NCBI GenBank assembly: GCA_031213475.1
Contig: JARUPZ010000002.1
Coordinates: forward strand, 14,757,425 to 14,821,424
DNA length: 64,000 nucleotides
Direction: 5' to 3'
From: Nereocystis luetkeana
Taxonomy: Eukaryota; Sar; Phaeophyceae; Laminariales; Laminariaceae
The notes under the pieces are model-generated. The model ran no database searches, was not told the DNA's origin, and saw only the letters and a program-made list of their open reading frames with translations. A program made the translations under genes and the position numbers. The stretch's first letter is position 1. Each line of letters opens with the position of its first letter. Shown piece by piece: positions 11,483 to 22,654 of the stretch.

Positions 11483-14400
11483 CTGTCCAGCGAACGGCGA
11501 CGTGTGATTTACTTGGCCAACAGCAGCAATAGTCAAACAGACGCCTCGCACGCGAGACATACAAATTGACGGGAGGCGGCAGAGAGGGGGGTGTTGCACA
11601 CAGGAGCGGTTGACATATCGGGTCGGGGTTGTCGAAGAAGACGCGCACCACTTGAATACCACCAAAATACCATTGTCTATACATACAGTTACCGTTATAG
11701 TGTGGCTGGCTGTTGTGCCTTTCGTTCTTTTGGGCTGTGTAGACTCCAAAACTGCAACTGCTGGTGGGACTTTCATTTCGTGTTGGTCTATAAACATCAC
11801 AATTCCAACAGCTGGTGGGCCTTTCATGTTTTGTTCACTTCATCAAAACGGAGTACCTTTAATAATCTGGAAGAAGGGATCTTTAGGTTGGTAGGCTGTT
11901 CGGGTGTTTACGTTCCTGTTGAGATCAAGGTACAGGCGAAGACCCAACCCAACCCCTGACTCTAACCCTAACCCTAACCCTGACCCCAAACCGCAGCCAA
12001 AACGGGCCAAAACTCGCCATAAACGCGGCTACGCCGAGTTTGCATCGAACCAGGAAATTTCTCAGTTGCGGACGACAATTACGAAGTGCAGACCACGCTA
12101 CACATTTTTCAAGTAAATAACATCCCTAAAGATCCCTTCTCCCCAACTGCTAAACCTACTCTCAAAACGTCACAGCTGTTGTTTTTAATAGAGGTGTGTA
12201 CAGGGTATATCTTTGCCATGGGCCACATATGCAGTTCAGATGGGATACATCAGGAGAGTAACATAACCACAGCAGCAGCGGCGGCGATGGAGGCGGTGCT
12301 GCTGCTATAATGCTGCTGGTACGTTGCTCCCTCTTCTGCGTCGTCCTCAAAACTAAACACTCCTCTGCTGTTGATGTGCTCAGCAGGCAATTCTTTTTTT
12401 ATCCACGTCATCAAAACGCCAAAGCTGTTTTTTTGTAAAGGTTTCAATAGAGGTGGGTATAGAGTACATTTGCAGTGGGGAATGTGATGCTCAGGTGGGA
12501 TACGTCAGACAGTCTTAGCTTTTTGGAACGCAAAGCATGCAGTGTCATAGGAGAGTAACACAACAACAGCAGCGAGCGGCAGCAACAAAGCAGAAGCAGC
12601 ACCGCCCCCACCGCCGCTGGTCTCTCTTCTGCGTTGTCCTCAAAACCAAACACTCCTCTGCTGATGTTGTACACGGTACGATTGTATTTGTAGCGCGATC
12701 TCGACCAGTTGATGTCGACCAAGCATTTTTCAGGTACATACAGTCAGTAATTTGTTTTTATTGCTTGCTGCACGTTCTTTGTGACTGCTGTTTATGTGAA
12801 CTGCTGCTGTAACCCATTTTATTTTCATCAACCTAACTCCATATTATCTGCCACCCTAAGGGTTGGGGTTAGGGTTGTTGAAAATCATAAGCCTTGCGGC
12901 ACCTCAAGTCCGAAGGGGAACACCTTGTACCAACTATTTTTCAAGAAGCGTCAGGTGGTAGTTTTAGATCAATATTTTATGCCAGGCGGGCGCAGCAGCG
13001 GTTTTCTGGGTTTTCCGACGCGTTGCTAGACCAATGTTGCAGTTGATTCCGTAGACCGAGCGCAATACATACAAAGCTGCACAAGTCTTGCTGCTGCTGT
13101 AGATGTGGATGTAGATTAGATGTGGGTGAAGCTATCGGTTGTTGTAACGCATAGGAGAAAATGCCTCCATAAACTATTAATACAGAGTCGAGAGAGCTCT
13201 ATCGTAGAGCAAGGGAATGAGAGGCGCAGCACGTTTGGGTATTACAGCTTACAGCAGAATATGTGCGCTCTTGCGTTGTTCGGAACGCAAATAATCAAAG
13301 CAGCAGTACACTAAGGCATGGGAATGGATTCGTTTTAGACGTAAAAAAATGTCCAGTCTATTCGAGAATCCGTTCCAAAAAAATTGAAAGAACAATTTTT
13401 GAAAATAGTTTGCCACCACCCTATTTACTTGGTTTTAAACTACATTCACGTGTGGTACCGAGCACCTGACTTCTCGACAAGGGAAACGAATTGGATGAAC
13501 TTCGATAGGCACCTCCAATCAATGGAAAATGATCGATTGACTGGTTGTGTTTTGATCTGCAGATTTTTGTTCCGTTCATTTTTGTGGAAATACGCGGGAA
13601 AAACTCGGTTTTTCAGGTTGTATTCGTATTTTTTTTGTCTGGGGAAGAACTATTTGACTCTACTAGAAAATCTAAACCAGTCAACCGATGCGGCAGGACT
13701 TTGCGCACACAGCAATGCAATCCGCGCCCGAATACAAGTAGTACCCCTGAATCCGACAAGTAGCCGATAAGAAATATGTTGCACGAGTTGACCTTCTTTT
13801 GAAGAGTCACTTGTTGACGGGAAATTCGACAAAAAATATTCCCGAGATAAAAACAAAGGACGTCCAGTCTTCATTGTATGGGGCAAACGGTGCCACACAC
13901 GAAAGCGGCCGCACGCCGAGCGATCGTCATCACACCCGGTGTCATCGCAGCAGCGAAGACCATCTGTGATCGGGCCTTGATGCAGCAGGAAGCGAGGTAC
14001 CCCTAACGTTCAGATGCGAACGCATCACTATTGTTGTCTCACGTGAGAAAACGATCGAGTAAAAATACTCTGTCGTGCCACCATGTCCGGAAATATAGGA
14101 TTGGTTTCATCATTAATGTGAAAATTAGCGGTTCTTTACATTTCCGGCCAGAGTCGTAGGTACGTACGAGTACATAGAGCCGCACAATGCAGATTTCAGG
14201 CGCGTGGTGAATGCAGCCTTGGTCGCAAGGCTCAAGCCTAGCTACACGCACAGCAACAACTTGCCCGTGAGCTAGAGGTGGGGCGCGCTGCCACGGAGGT
14301 GCAGGCAGCGCCCGTCGAAATCCCGGTCTCGGCGAAGTGCAATATAGCAACACGCAGCCGATTGTCGATGCTGTATGTAGGTATGTTCTTCTTGTTTACA

Positions 14401-17400
14401 CGTGCCCAACAGCAGCAAAACAGGACCACATACTGCGATTTGATAATTTAAAATATGTGTTTCCCAGGGGTTTCCCAGGGGGGGGGCAGCTTTCTCGTGC
14501 CCCCGGTCGCCAATCCCAAGGCTTCCCCAGGAATGTGCTATCCGTTAACGCTCGCGCGTCCGTGTCTACGCTGCTGCTCTAGGCTCTGGGCTTGGTTGAG
14601 CGCTGTCCTGCGGCACGTGTCGTGCAAAAAGCAAGGCTGACTTTTTTTTAGCTATAGCTCAACGCCACACAGCACAACATCGACGCCGGCACTGCTTTTT
14701 ATTTCATTCTTGAGAGGCAGCATCATAGAACCGTTTTTTTTGTGGCAAAAGTTTATTTTTCCCAACCTACGGAGTTGTTAGTTTCCAATTGATTTTCTCC
14801 CCGATAACGACTACCAGGTATGCGACATCCTCGGATTTTTTTAACGTACTAAAACGAATCCATTCCCACCCCTAACAGTGTGTGCCAGGTATGTACCAGT
14901 ACCAGTACACCGCTCTCCGTTCCCCTCGCTGCCTCGGCAAGGAATGCTGCGAGGCATGCCCTATCAGGCTAATAGCGAGTGGGGTAGGTATTTCTGGCGG
15001 GTGTAAGGCCGGACTCACCCTTCAGGAGTGATACCTTCTTGCTGCTGCCTGTGGCCGCGAGGCTCAGGCGGCAGTAGAGTTGGGTCGTACGTGGTGCGTC
15101 AGGCACGGAGACCTACGATTCGCGCGTCTTTTTTAGCCAGCTGCGGCAGAGCAGCAATGCTCAATCGGGGTATCAGTGCGCGGAGGCAGGCGCCACCACA
15201 GGCCACACTACGGCACAGTCTATTGCGCCGGTAGGAGGCTGGATTCGACGACGAGGGATGAGGGAGACTGAGCGTCGACGTGCGGGGAAGAGACGGATTG
15301 ACCTCCCCCTGCGCGAGAATTTTTATTTTCAGATCAGAACCGCAAGTGCGAGGAGCATTTTCAGGATGACGGAGAAAGGGAATCGACTGGAAGGGAATGG
15401 CAACGAGTGCACGCGCAAAGGAGCGGGTGGATTGGGCCAAGGCGATGAGGCGGCCATGAAGAGCGGCAGGAAGACGGTGCACGGAGACCCATGATCTGCG
15501 CGCACACTATCATCACGAGAGAAGCAGTCATAGTTTGTTTTTTCCTGGCATTGTTTTTCACGAGGCAGAGTAGTATCTACCGGTACTTGGTATTAACGTC
15601 GTCACTGGTCTTTGTAGCTAACGAGGTGTATACCCTTCATGGGGAATAACCTACGCAATTATCAGGGACGTGGTATCATAACTGTGCTGCACCTTTTTGT
15701 GTCAGACAGCCCAGGAAGAGATGGCGATCGTTGATATTCGTGTTGTAGTAAGGTTCGATTGCTCCTTTTTCACTGCATATCCGCGAGTCTTCACTCTGAC
15801 AGCACTCCCGATAGCTGGCAGGTGTGTTCCTCTTTCGTTTTCAGGACTACCGTGCGTTTCGTACGGTGCAGGCAGCACTTCAGACAGCATCCGCTGTAGT
15901 CAGCAGCCACGAGTTGGATAGTGGTGGGAACAGGGGTACTCTATGTTATAGTTGAGAGGATATACCCGCGGCCATGTTAGTTCAGTTTGCACATTGGTTT
16001 TATTTTTTAGCTCGTGCGCTTTCTTCGTCTCGTGTATTTCGAGGCAGCCGAATTTTCGATCTTTTTTTTGTTTTTCGGATCTTCCTAGGGCTCCAGCACC
16101 TTTGTGTGACCACGGACTCCTTCGTCAGAGAGTTAATGGGAGAACAACAACAACAACAACAACAACAACACCGTATAAACGAACGTTGTTGCTGTTGTTA
16201 TTCTGACATTAACTCTCAAATCGAGGAGTCGGTGGTCTCACTATACGGTGTTGTTGTTGTTCTCACATTAACTCTCTGACGAAGGAGTCCGTGGTCACAC
16301 AAAGGTGCTGAAGCCCTAGGAAGATCCGAAAAACAACAAGAACAAAAAAAACGACGTCAGGCTGACTGAGTATTATTAGGGCCCGTTTAAACGATGAAAA
16401 ATGAAACCCAATTTAGGAAAAAGTCAAATATACTTTGGTTTTCATTCGTCTAAAGACGCTACCACCACCGGAGATTAGGATTTTGGGGAATATCAAATTT
16501 GATTTGGACGAGAAACTCAAGAAGGTCCCGAGGACCTTCTTTTGCTGTAAATTAAATTCCAATTTGGGAGTTGACCAGACTTGGCTCGGCATGCCAGCGG
16601 TGGATCAACGCCCCTTGGGCATCCCGGCGCATTTCTTGATCGCATCGATGACCACGACCGACGCGATAACACGTGAACCACAACGCCAGGCCACCGGGAA
16701 AACAGCGGCGCCCACGCCTACAGAACATAGCACAGCGTACCCCGGCGGTGGCGCCTCAAAAACAATCATGGCGGTCGCAATGCCCAACTTTTCATCAACC
16801 AGGTTGATGCGCCAAACCGCACGAGAACCGAGTGATTGACCCAAAAATGGGAGGATACGCTCAAGAGATCGATAGCTCCATCGCCGTCGCCGTCCCGCCC
16901 TTGGCGTTTTAGGGATCCCTCTACCCAAGATGCCCTCAGAGCGATAGCTTCCTATTAACAGCCTGCGCCGCCAAAAACAAAACGAGGTTGGCGGCGGCGC
17001 GCACGCGCCAAGAAAGAAGCAACTACAACAACGCATGCCTTCGTTCTCGTCTGCTCTGGTCGGGTTTTGTCATCTGATTGTTGTGATACGTGCTGTGTTT
17101 CGATTTCAGGAAGATTTGAACACTTTCCCCAATAGGACGCGAACCAGTTTATTTTTTTGCGAAATCAAATCCAAATCTTCTTTCCTTTTCCAAACTGCAT
17201 TTTTTTCCTATCTTCGTTGAAACGGGTCCTTATGAAATAAGCCGCGATTTGTATTTGGATGTGCTTGATCAGGAGGTTCAATGGTTTCTATTCTCCCGCT
17301 TTTTTTTCTTGTACATACATGCAATACAACTGGATCACCAAGCCATTTTCAAACGCACACGCCCTCGACCCGTAAGCGTCGGGGTTAAGGATACAGTTAA

Positions 17401-20400
17401 CTACCCGTCTCTGCACATATACCGGTCGATGCGACGCACGGCGCCCGCGCTTCCTCGCTCGCTCACTGCCTGTGCCACATATGAAGCGCTCCACCTCCGC
17501 TCTACTTCCGATGTTGAATCAGGATTCACGACATACTGATCAAGAATTCACAAGTTCACGAATACCTGGCCCAGCGAGCGACCGCTGTCTAGGTGCAAGC
17601 AAGCCACGGGCCCTGTCTGTTCGCGTGTTCTACCAGTCTGCCAGCACCGTTCCGTGCGGTATCCACTTGTATTCATCTGTCACAGTAGCGTAATATACCT
17701 GGTCGGCGAAGTACGGTAGGTTACGCCTTGCAACAAACACAACGCGACAACACGACACTCCTGCAGTAGAATCTCGAAGATCGACAAGGCTCACCGACCA
17801 ACACTCCTCGCGAATCATACCATGCGAGCATACGAGTCAGTGAACGTTATTTCTGCTCGCAAGAAGCCACACACAGCCGTCGACGTTTTGTCTGGACTTG
17901 AGAAATACTGGCACTGGGTATACATAAACGTGCTCGTAAACTATAACCGTAAGTACGCGTGTACAAGTAGTGTTTCACCTGTCCATGCTGAGGGCGTCTA
18001 GGTTCACCAAGCCATCCGCGAACGCCTGCGCCTCTCCAATCTTAGATGCTAGCATGTCGAACATGCTTTCAAGACGACCGCTGATCGACGCAAAGGTCGC
18101 TGAACGATGGAGTGGAGGGGGAGAGTTCGAAGAACACTCCTCCAAGCTTAGCTCCGAGCTCTAATGTGCTTCGTCAACTGCTGCTGCTACGTAGCTCTAT
18201 AGTAGGGGAATTGATCACGACAAAAAGAAGGCGGTTCGTTCCCAGCGTCCGTACCAATACCACCCCCACAAGGAATTGATCTTCGCTGGGAACCGCCTAG
18301 TGCCGAGTGAGTACGTCCCGGTCACCGGCTGTGCTTCCGTGCACCTCTCCGCTTCATTCTTCAGTTTTTGGGGTCGCGGAGTTGCCGTTTTTTCAGGGGG
18401 CGTTCTTTGTCAGAGATATTCCAAGGTGCCATGCGCGTGTAACCGCTGCTCGCGTGGTGGATCGTAACGGCTTCTCTGGATGATGCCCGCTGGGTGTCTG
18501 TCCGGCGGATGCTGCAATAGGGCGGACGGGTGGACCCACTTCCGAGCAGAGGTATCAATATCTCTTTTGCCACTACTGTTGTGGTCTCGCCCATCAGCAA
18601 CAGGTAGGGCAGAGATATACAGTAGGTCGATGACTGCTGTAAAGTAATAATACTGGTTAACTGTTGCCCCGCTCCGTGTGATCAAGGTTGCCAAAATTGG
18701 CACGAAGCTCGCTCCTCCCGAGCTACTGGCACACTTGCTACGTTACTACCGTATACCTGATCACGCGCAAGATAACACCACCCCTCGAACGATTTTCCAA
18801 AGGTAGTTTTCTCGACAAGAGGAGAGTGAGTGTAAATCAACGCCGAGCGACGCGTCTATGGAAAGATCTCGTCGATATCTTTCCCGAGGGCCACCGTTTT
18901 CGTTTTTGTTCCTCCGAAGCAAGTGTGTTGCACAGTAGTAAGCAAGCTTCTCCTTCTCTTATTGAAGCCGTTTCGGGCGTTCAGCCAGTTTGATCTGCTG
19001 TGATCGAGTTCAAATCGAGCTCACCACAGTTGTTTGCTGCAGCTAGCAGTGTGCATCGCGCGTCCGTCGACGGCAGGTGTCCCAGGGTGTCCGTGTGTTC
19101 TACTGACGAACAACTGCACCACCACCAGAGAGAGGTTGCAACGGCATGCACCTGTCGGCCAGGCCAGTATCCGACCCCATGCGGGAGGCAAGCGCGTTCC
19201 AGGTGGATACGCTTTCTTGTAGTGCCTACTTTAGCGCGGGTGGTGGTAGTGGTGGCGATGGTGTCCTACGATTGGCGATCGTTCATGATGACCTCAGGTT
19301 GATCCCATGATAAATACTCCAGGTACCTGGTAGTACATGCCGACGGCGTCTCTCGAGTTGTCCCGAAGCCAGCGCGACGATCACTCGCTCGCCATCGCGT
19401 CTATCTACAGTAGTATGCTGCCCCTCCCGGGTTGCTTGTTAGAAAATAGGAAGATGAATATGCTCGCTCGTGGGGCAGGCGTCGTCCGTTCGTGCACTGC
19501 AAACGCACACACAGGATTACTGTGTCCAGTCCCGCAGTGTGGTGGGAAGCAATCCCGTCTTTATCGAGAATCAGTTGGGTGTAAGCTGTTGCACCCCCGA
19601 AAATATAGGTACGGTGCACCCGCTGGCTGCATGGTGCAATCCTCGCTTTTGCTTATATGTTTGTCAGCGCTCCGAGTATTTCCTTCGCCACGGTGGCACT
19701 ACCACTTGCGGCAACCCCGGATGGTGTCGTCCGCAGATATGGCGACGTCGCTTAAAAACTCCTTACCAGGTATTTTATACAAAATCTAGAACCGCGGTTG
19801 CCTCCGCCGACGCTAACGTCCGTCGATGCTCTGAGCGGACAGTGCAATATTTTGAGGACGTCGCGTTTGTATGCCTCCGACGATGGGCCATCGGGGATTG
19901 CAGCCAGTAGCAGGGCTGCTGCTGCGTCCACCGCTGCCTTCGCCAGATCTGTGGGGAGATTCTTGGCGAAAAGTCCTGCAACTACAACGCTAACGAGCAG
20001 TCGCAGGACGTCTCACGTGAAATCTCCCCAAATACTCGGTGAGGGCTGCGGCGTACACCACGGCGACACTACTGCTCGTGATAACCCCCGATGGTGTGTC
20101 GTCAGGAGATAGCGCGACATTCTGCTGTCCTTTCAGAGTATTTTGGTATCCCCTCTCCCATGTTGCGGCATTATGATTTGTAGCCAAGCACCCCCTCATC
20201 ATACCTGGCAGGCGTTATCGCCTGCTTTTCTGATGAGTGTTTCGCCCCTTCGTTCAGAAGACATCTGGCGAGGCAAGGAGCAACTAATACAAGAGCCTAT
20301 AACTTCTAACATCGTCAAGCACCTTGTGTGAGTGATCAGAGCAGAGCCAAAGGCGTCACCTGCTAGCAGCAGTTGGTGTCCCTAGCTCCATGCTGCCTTG

Positions 20401-22190
20401 CACTCAACACTGGCGTCGTCGACTAGACGCTTTTGGCACCTGTTCGAGGTCTGATTTATTTTCCGCGGACAAATTTGACTATTCGCTCTTGTAGTCTGCT
20501 TTTTCGGCTGTTGTCGCAGTGTCCACGTGTAATCGGCTACAGCCTTGGAAGTTAGAGGTGTGGGAGTGGGTTGTGAAGGGCCGCATCTTCGATCCATTCT
20601 GCAACTTCTCCGGATTGGTTTGGTTCGTGCCCGAGTTTTCTATTAATCTGCATATACGGCCCTTCAGTGTGGGCTAGTGTTATGTTATCCCCTCTGACGC
20701 GTTCTTTGATAGAGGTAGCACATTTCCTCTGAAGAGTTTTCTGAATGACGGGGTTCTTAACCCAAAATCGTCGGAATGCCTATCTTGTTTCGATAAATGA
20801 CTTTTTTGTATACTTGGGCCATGGCGTTATTCATCGGGATGCAATTTAATTTTTGCTGAAGTCAGTTTTCGGGTGATTTATGGAACTCCTCAAGTGAGGA
20901 GCCTCATAAAAAATAGGGTGAACCTTTATCGTAGAACGCCTCCTCTCCCCTGTTGCGGCATTATAGTGTATATCAAGCGTCTCCTCATCATACTTGGCAG
21001 GCGTTATCGCATGCCTTTCTTCTGGATGCCTCGCCCCTTCGTTCAGAAGACATCTAGCGAGGCAAGCAGCAACTAATACAATAGTTTATAACTTCTAACA
21101 TCGTCAAGAACCTTGTATGAGTGACCAGAGCAGAGCCAAAGGCGTCATCTGCTAGCAGCAGTCGGTCCCTAGGCCCATATCGCCTTACATTTAACAAGAG
21201 CCTCCACGGACGTTGGCACCGTCGGTGGCTACGGCGGCGGTGGATTTGTCGTTGGGAAAAGGGCGGCAAACGGTATAATCCTGCGGCGGCACCACCTGTT
21301 GAGTATGCTCGAAGTACTGCTGTATGTATCACACAGTATTGTGCGGTGGAATACGTATATGGTAGGAAGGCTTGTTTATGCCGGCCACCCTATCCGGCAC
21401 CGGTGGATCGTTTCTCGCTACGACGCTCGGTCTTGAAATTGATATGTTTACTACAACTTCGTTGGGCACGCCGCCGACCACTACACCAAAGCTGAGCACG
21501 CGGCCGACGGCTACGGGCATAGCGGCTACTTCAAGAATACGGGCCGATACTGCACAAGAATACGGGCCGAAACTGCGCAAGAGAGGTCTTCACAGCTGGA
21601 GCGCATGGCTTCACTGGACTTCGCGGTCATCCCTCCATCGGTTTTCCGCGGGAAAGTATGCAGGCAAGACAATACTACATACATACCTGGTACTGTGCAC
21701 ATATTGACTGCTTCGAATCTGCGATCCTCCCTTGCGTTAATAACATTGTTATTATTGTTACGATTGCGTGTGCCATCCAAGAAATTGGTGTGCCATCCAA
21801 GAACATTTACACGGCATGAGCTTCAACGCTGACCACTCATAAGCACTTCCAGACAGAAAAACAAAGGAAAACCATAAAAGGAAGCCCATGCACAAGGTAT
21901 AACTCCCCTCAGTACCAACTTCCAGCTTAGCTTTGCATATTGTTTTACCCATCATGGAGCGCTGTCTAGACCCATATATTCAGGCGGGGGGGCCACTCCC
22001 GCGGCATCGGCTGCGGAAGCACCGAACTACAGTGGCAAATCGAAAACCAGAGAGGAAACAGGCGAGCCACAGGAGGTACTGTAGGTTGTAAGAGCGGCAA
22101 GATAGAAACAACGACACCAATGTCTCTGGCAGGAGCAGAACTCTGCTGCATCACCTTTGCGGGCAGGCGCGCAGCATCCAGCGAACCCAT
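10690..22190 (-). CDS. Unrecognised acidic low-complexity protein (3 phase-linked exons, 3'-incomplete)
   Basis: Three minus-strand exons join in frame: 22155-22190 (tentative start), 17979-18160 and 10690-11482. The 18 kb exon ends AG/GTGAAA and the 11.4 kb exon begins with G, so the junction rebuilds an Arg codon and continues smoothly from LVNLDALSMD into LLEEQEREERAKDESLRLL. The protein starts with a Ser/Glu-rich segment, then an amphipathic helix (GRLESMFDMLASKIGEAQ), a short coiled coil, and a long disordered region rich in Ser, Gly, Ala and Asp. It carries FLPGERDDRDPY, a MFPGNMRARAEDVM helix and a C-terminal DLLSDDE before a GTGAGT donor. I recognise no family. The introns would be about 4 and 6.5 kb. 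The start exon is the weakest part. Confidence 0.45.
11958..11984. repeat. Interstitial telomere-like repeat
   Basis: Three to four tandem CCCTAA-type units (TAACCCTAACCCTAACCCTG). A looser GGTTGGGGTTAGGG block lies at about 12858-12873. Both sit within the long intron region of the minus-strand gene. Confidence 0.7.
12165..12395. repeat. Local direct duplication, copy 1
   Basis: Pairs with 12415-12675. Shared landmarks are AATAGAGGTG, GGAGAGTAACA, a GCAGCAGC-rich core and TCTTCTGCGTYGTCCTCAAA followed by CTAAACACTCCTCTGCTG or CCAAACACTCCTCTGCTG. Confidence 0.7.
12415..12675. repeat. Local direct duplication, copy 2
   Basis: Second, slightly longer copy of the preceding repeat, with an insertion around AGCTTTTTGGAACGCAAAGC. 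Divergence is enough to suggest an old tandem duplication. Confidence 0.7.
12676..16067. other. Long gene-poor stretch inside the putative intron
   Basis: No exon with good borders and family similarity was found. A short plus-strand open piece at about 14200-14267, between an AG and a GTGAGC, is coding-like but isolated, so it is not annotated. Confidence 0.35.
16068..16337. repeat. Long hairpin (inverted repeat, arms about 95 bp)
   Basis: The left arm includes CGGATCTTCCTAGGGCTCCA, CACCTTTGTGTGACCACGGA and GTCAGAGAGTTAATG, ending in (CAA)n. The right arm is its near-perfect complement, from (GTT)n through CATTAACTCTCTGACGAAGG to CCTAGGAAGATCCG. The loop of about 75 bp carries a further imperfect copy of the inner stem (ATTAACTCTCAAATCGAGGA). 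This could be a fold-back MITE or a transcribed hairpin precursor. Confidence 0.8.
16379..17229. mobile_element. Non-autonomous PIF/Harbinger-like element
   Basis: The ends are inverted repeats: GGGCCCGTTTAAACGA on the left and the complement of GGACCCGTTTCAACGA on the right (14 of 16 match), each flanked by TTA, the target-site duplication expected of PIF/Harbinger elements. Inner flanks also pair loosely. A GC-rich core at about 16560-17040 carries a 143-codon minus-strand open frame (16605-17036) that I do not recognise as a transposase. The element is therefore probably non-autonomous, perhaps carrying captured sequence. Confidence 0.6.
17979..18160 (-). CDS. Middle exon of the unrecognised acidic protein
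   Basis: The acceptor on the minus strand is CACATTAG and the donor is GACAG/GTGAAA. The 60 codons are open in phase 0 with a strongly helical stretch GRLESMFDMLASKIGEAQ. An in-frame stop lies immediately upstream inside the acceptor, so the exon border is forced. Confidence 0.55.
18161..20144. other. Gene-poor stretch
   Basis: No gene is supported. Around 19880-19990 and 20015-20100 there is a degenerate inverted repeat sharing GAGATTCTTGGCGAA-like and CCCCGATGG blocks. Minus-strand open frames across it are coding-like but broken. Confidence 0.35.
20145..20405. repeat. Direct repeat, copy 1 (about 260 bp)
   Basis: Starts near CCATGTTGCGGCATTATGAT. It shares GCCCCTTCGTTCAGAAGACA, GAGCAGAGCCAAAGGCGTCA and CTGCTAGCAGCAGT with 20938-21195, in the same orientation about 790 bp away. 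One degenerate end carries a TACCTGGCA word. Confidence 0.8.
20540..20690 (+). repeat. Retroelement-like segment before a TGTTATG end
   Basis: Resembles 25515-25640: both have AGAGGTGTGGGAGTGGGTT, then GCATCTTCGAYYC, then TACGGCYC...GTGGGCTA before GTTATG. GTGGGAGTGGG resembles a polypurine tract, so each may be the internal 3' end of an LTR element. The two downstream LTR bodies differ. Confidence 0.4.
20938..21195. repeat. Direct repeat, copy 2
   Basis: Partner of 20145-20405, with small indels. Together with the intervening 530 bp it may be an old insertion bounded by its own repeats. Confidence 0.8.
21295..21385 (+). repeat. LTR-like fragment beginning TGTTGAG, copy 3
   Basis: Reverse complement of the 1084-1175 block, starting TGTTGAGTATGCTCGAAG and running to GGCTTGTTTATGCCGG. 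This sets one consistent left end (TGTTGAG) for the family. Confidence 0.5.
22155..22190 (-). CDS. Tentative first coding exon of the unrecognised acidic protein
   Basis: The minus-strand ATG at 22190 begins MGSLDAARLPAK and runs to a donor AAG/GTGATG in phase 0, the phase needed by the 17979-18160 exon. The evidence is only start codon, donor and phase. Confidence 0.25.
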
Positions 22191-22654
22191 GATATAGCAT
22201 GTACAATATGCGTTTGTGGATTTGTGGATGAGTGGCTACTTTCCCCCCTTTCCCCCACCGAAGCCCTTAGCAGAAAATCATCCGGCGCCCCTCTCTTTCT
22301 TCCTTCAGACATATGCTTTGTTTCTGGAATCGAAAGCGCAAAGACTCGAAGGGAGAAGGCTTGTGCAGCGAAAACATAGACGTAACGTGTAACGTGCAAG
22401 CAGGGTAAGAGTGTGCGACCATGGTTGACGATACGCGATACGTCCAGTCTGTTCAACATGGTATAAGACTTCCACGGAGCCGGCAGAGCGTTCAACATTT
22501 AACTATCTGTGGGGCATTCACCATGAGGCGTGCGGCATGTTTATAGCTTTCGTTTGTTATCGATGTCGCTACGTTGCCGTTCGTCGCGAACCAACGATCC
22601 CTTACAGCTCGTGCCGACGCTCGTGGTATTCTCCCAACACCTGAACCGTTAACC

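Noticed and set aside
14170..14270. Plus-strand piece RVVNAALVARLKPSYTHSNN before a GTGAGC
   Set aside because: Coding-like but isolated; no neighbouring plus-strand exon could be joined to it.
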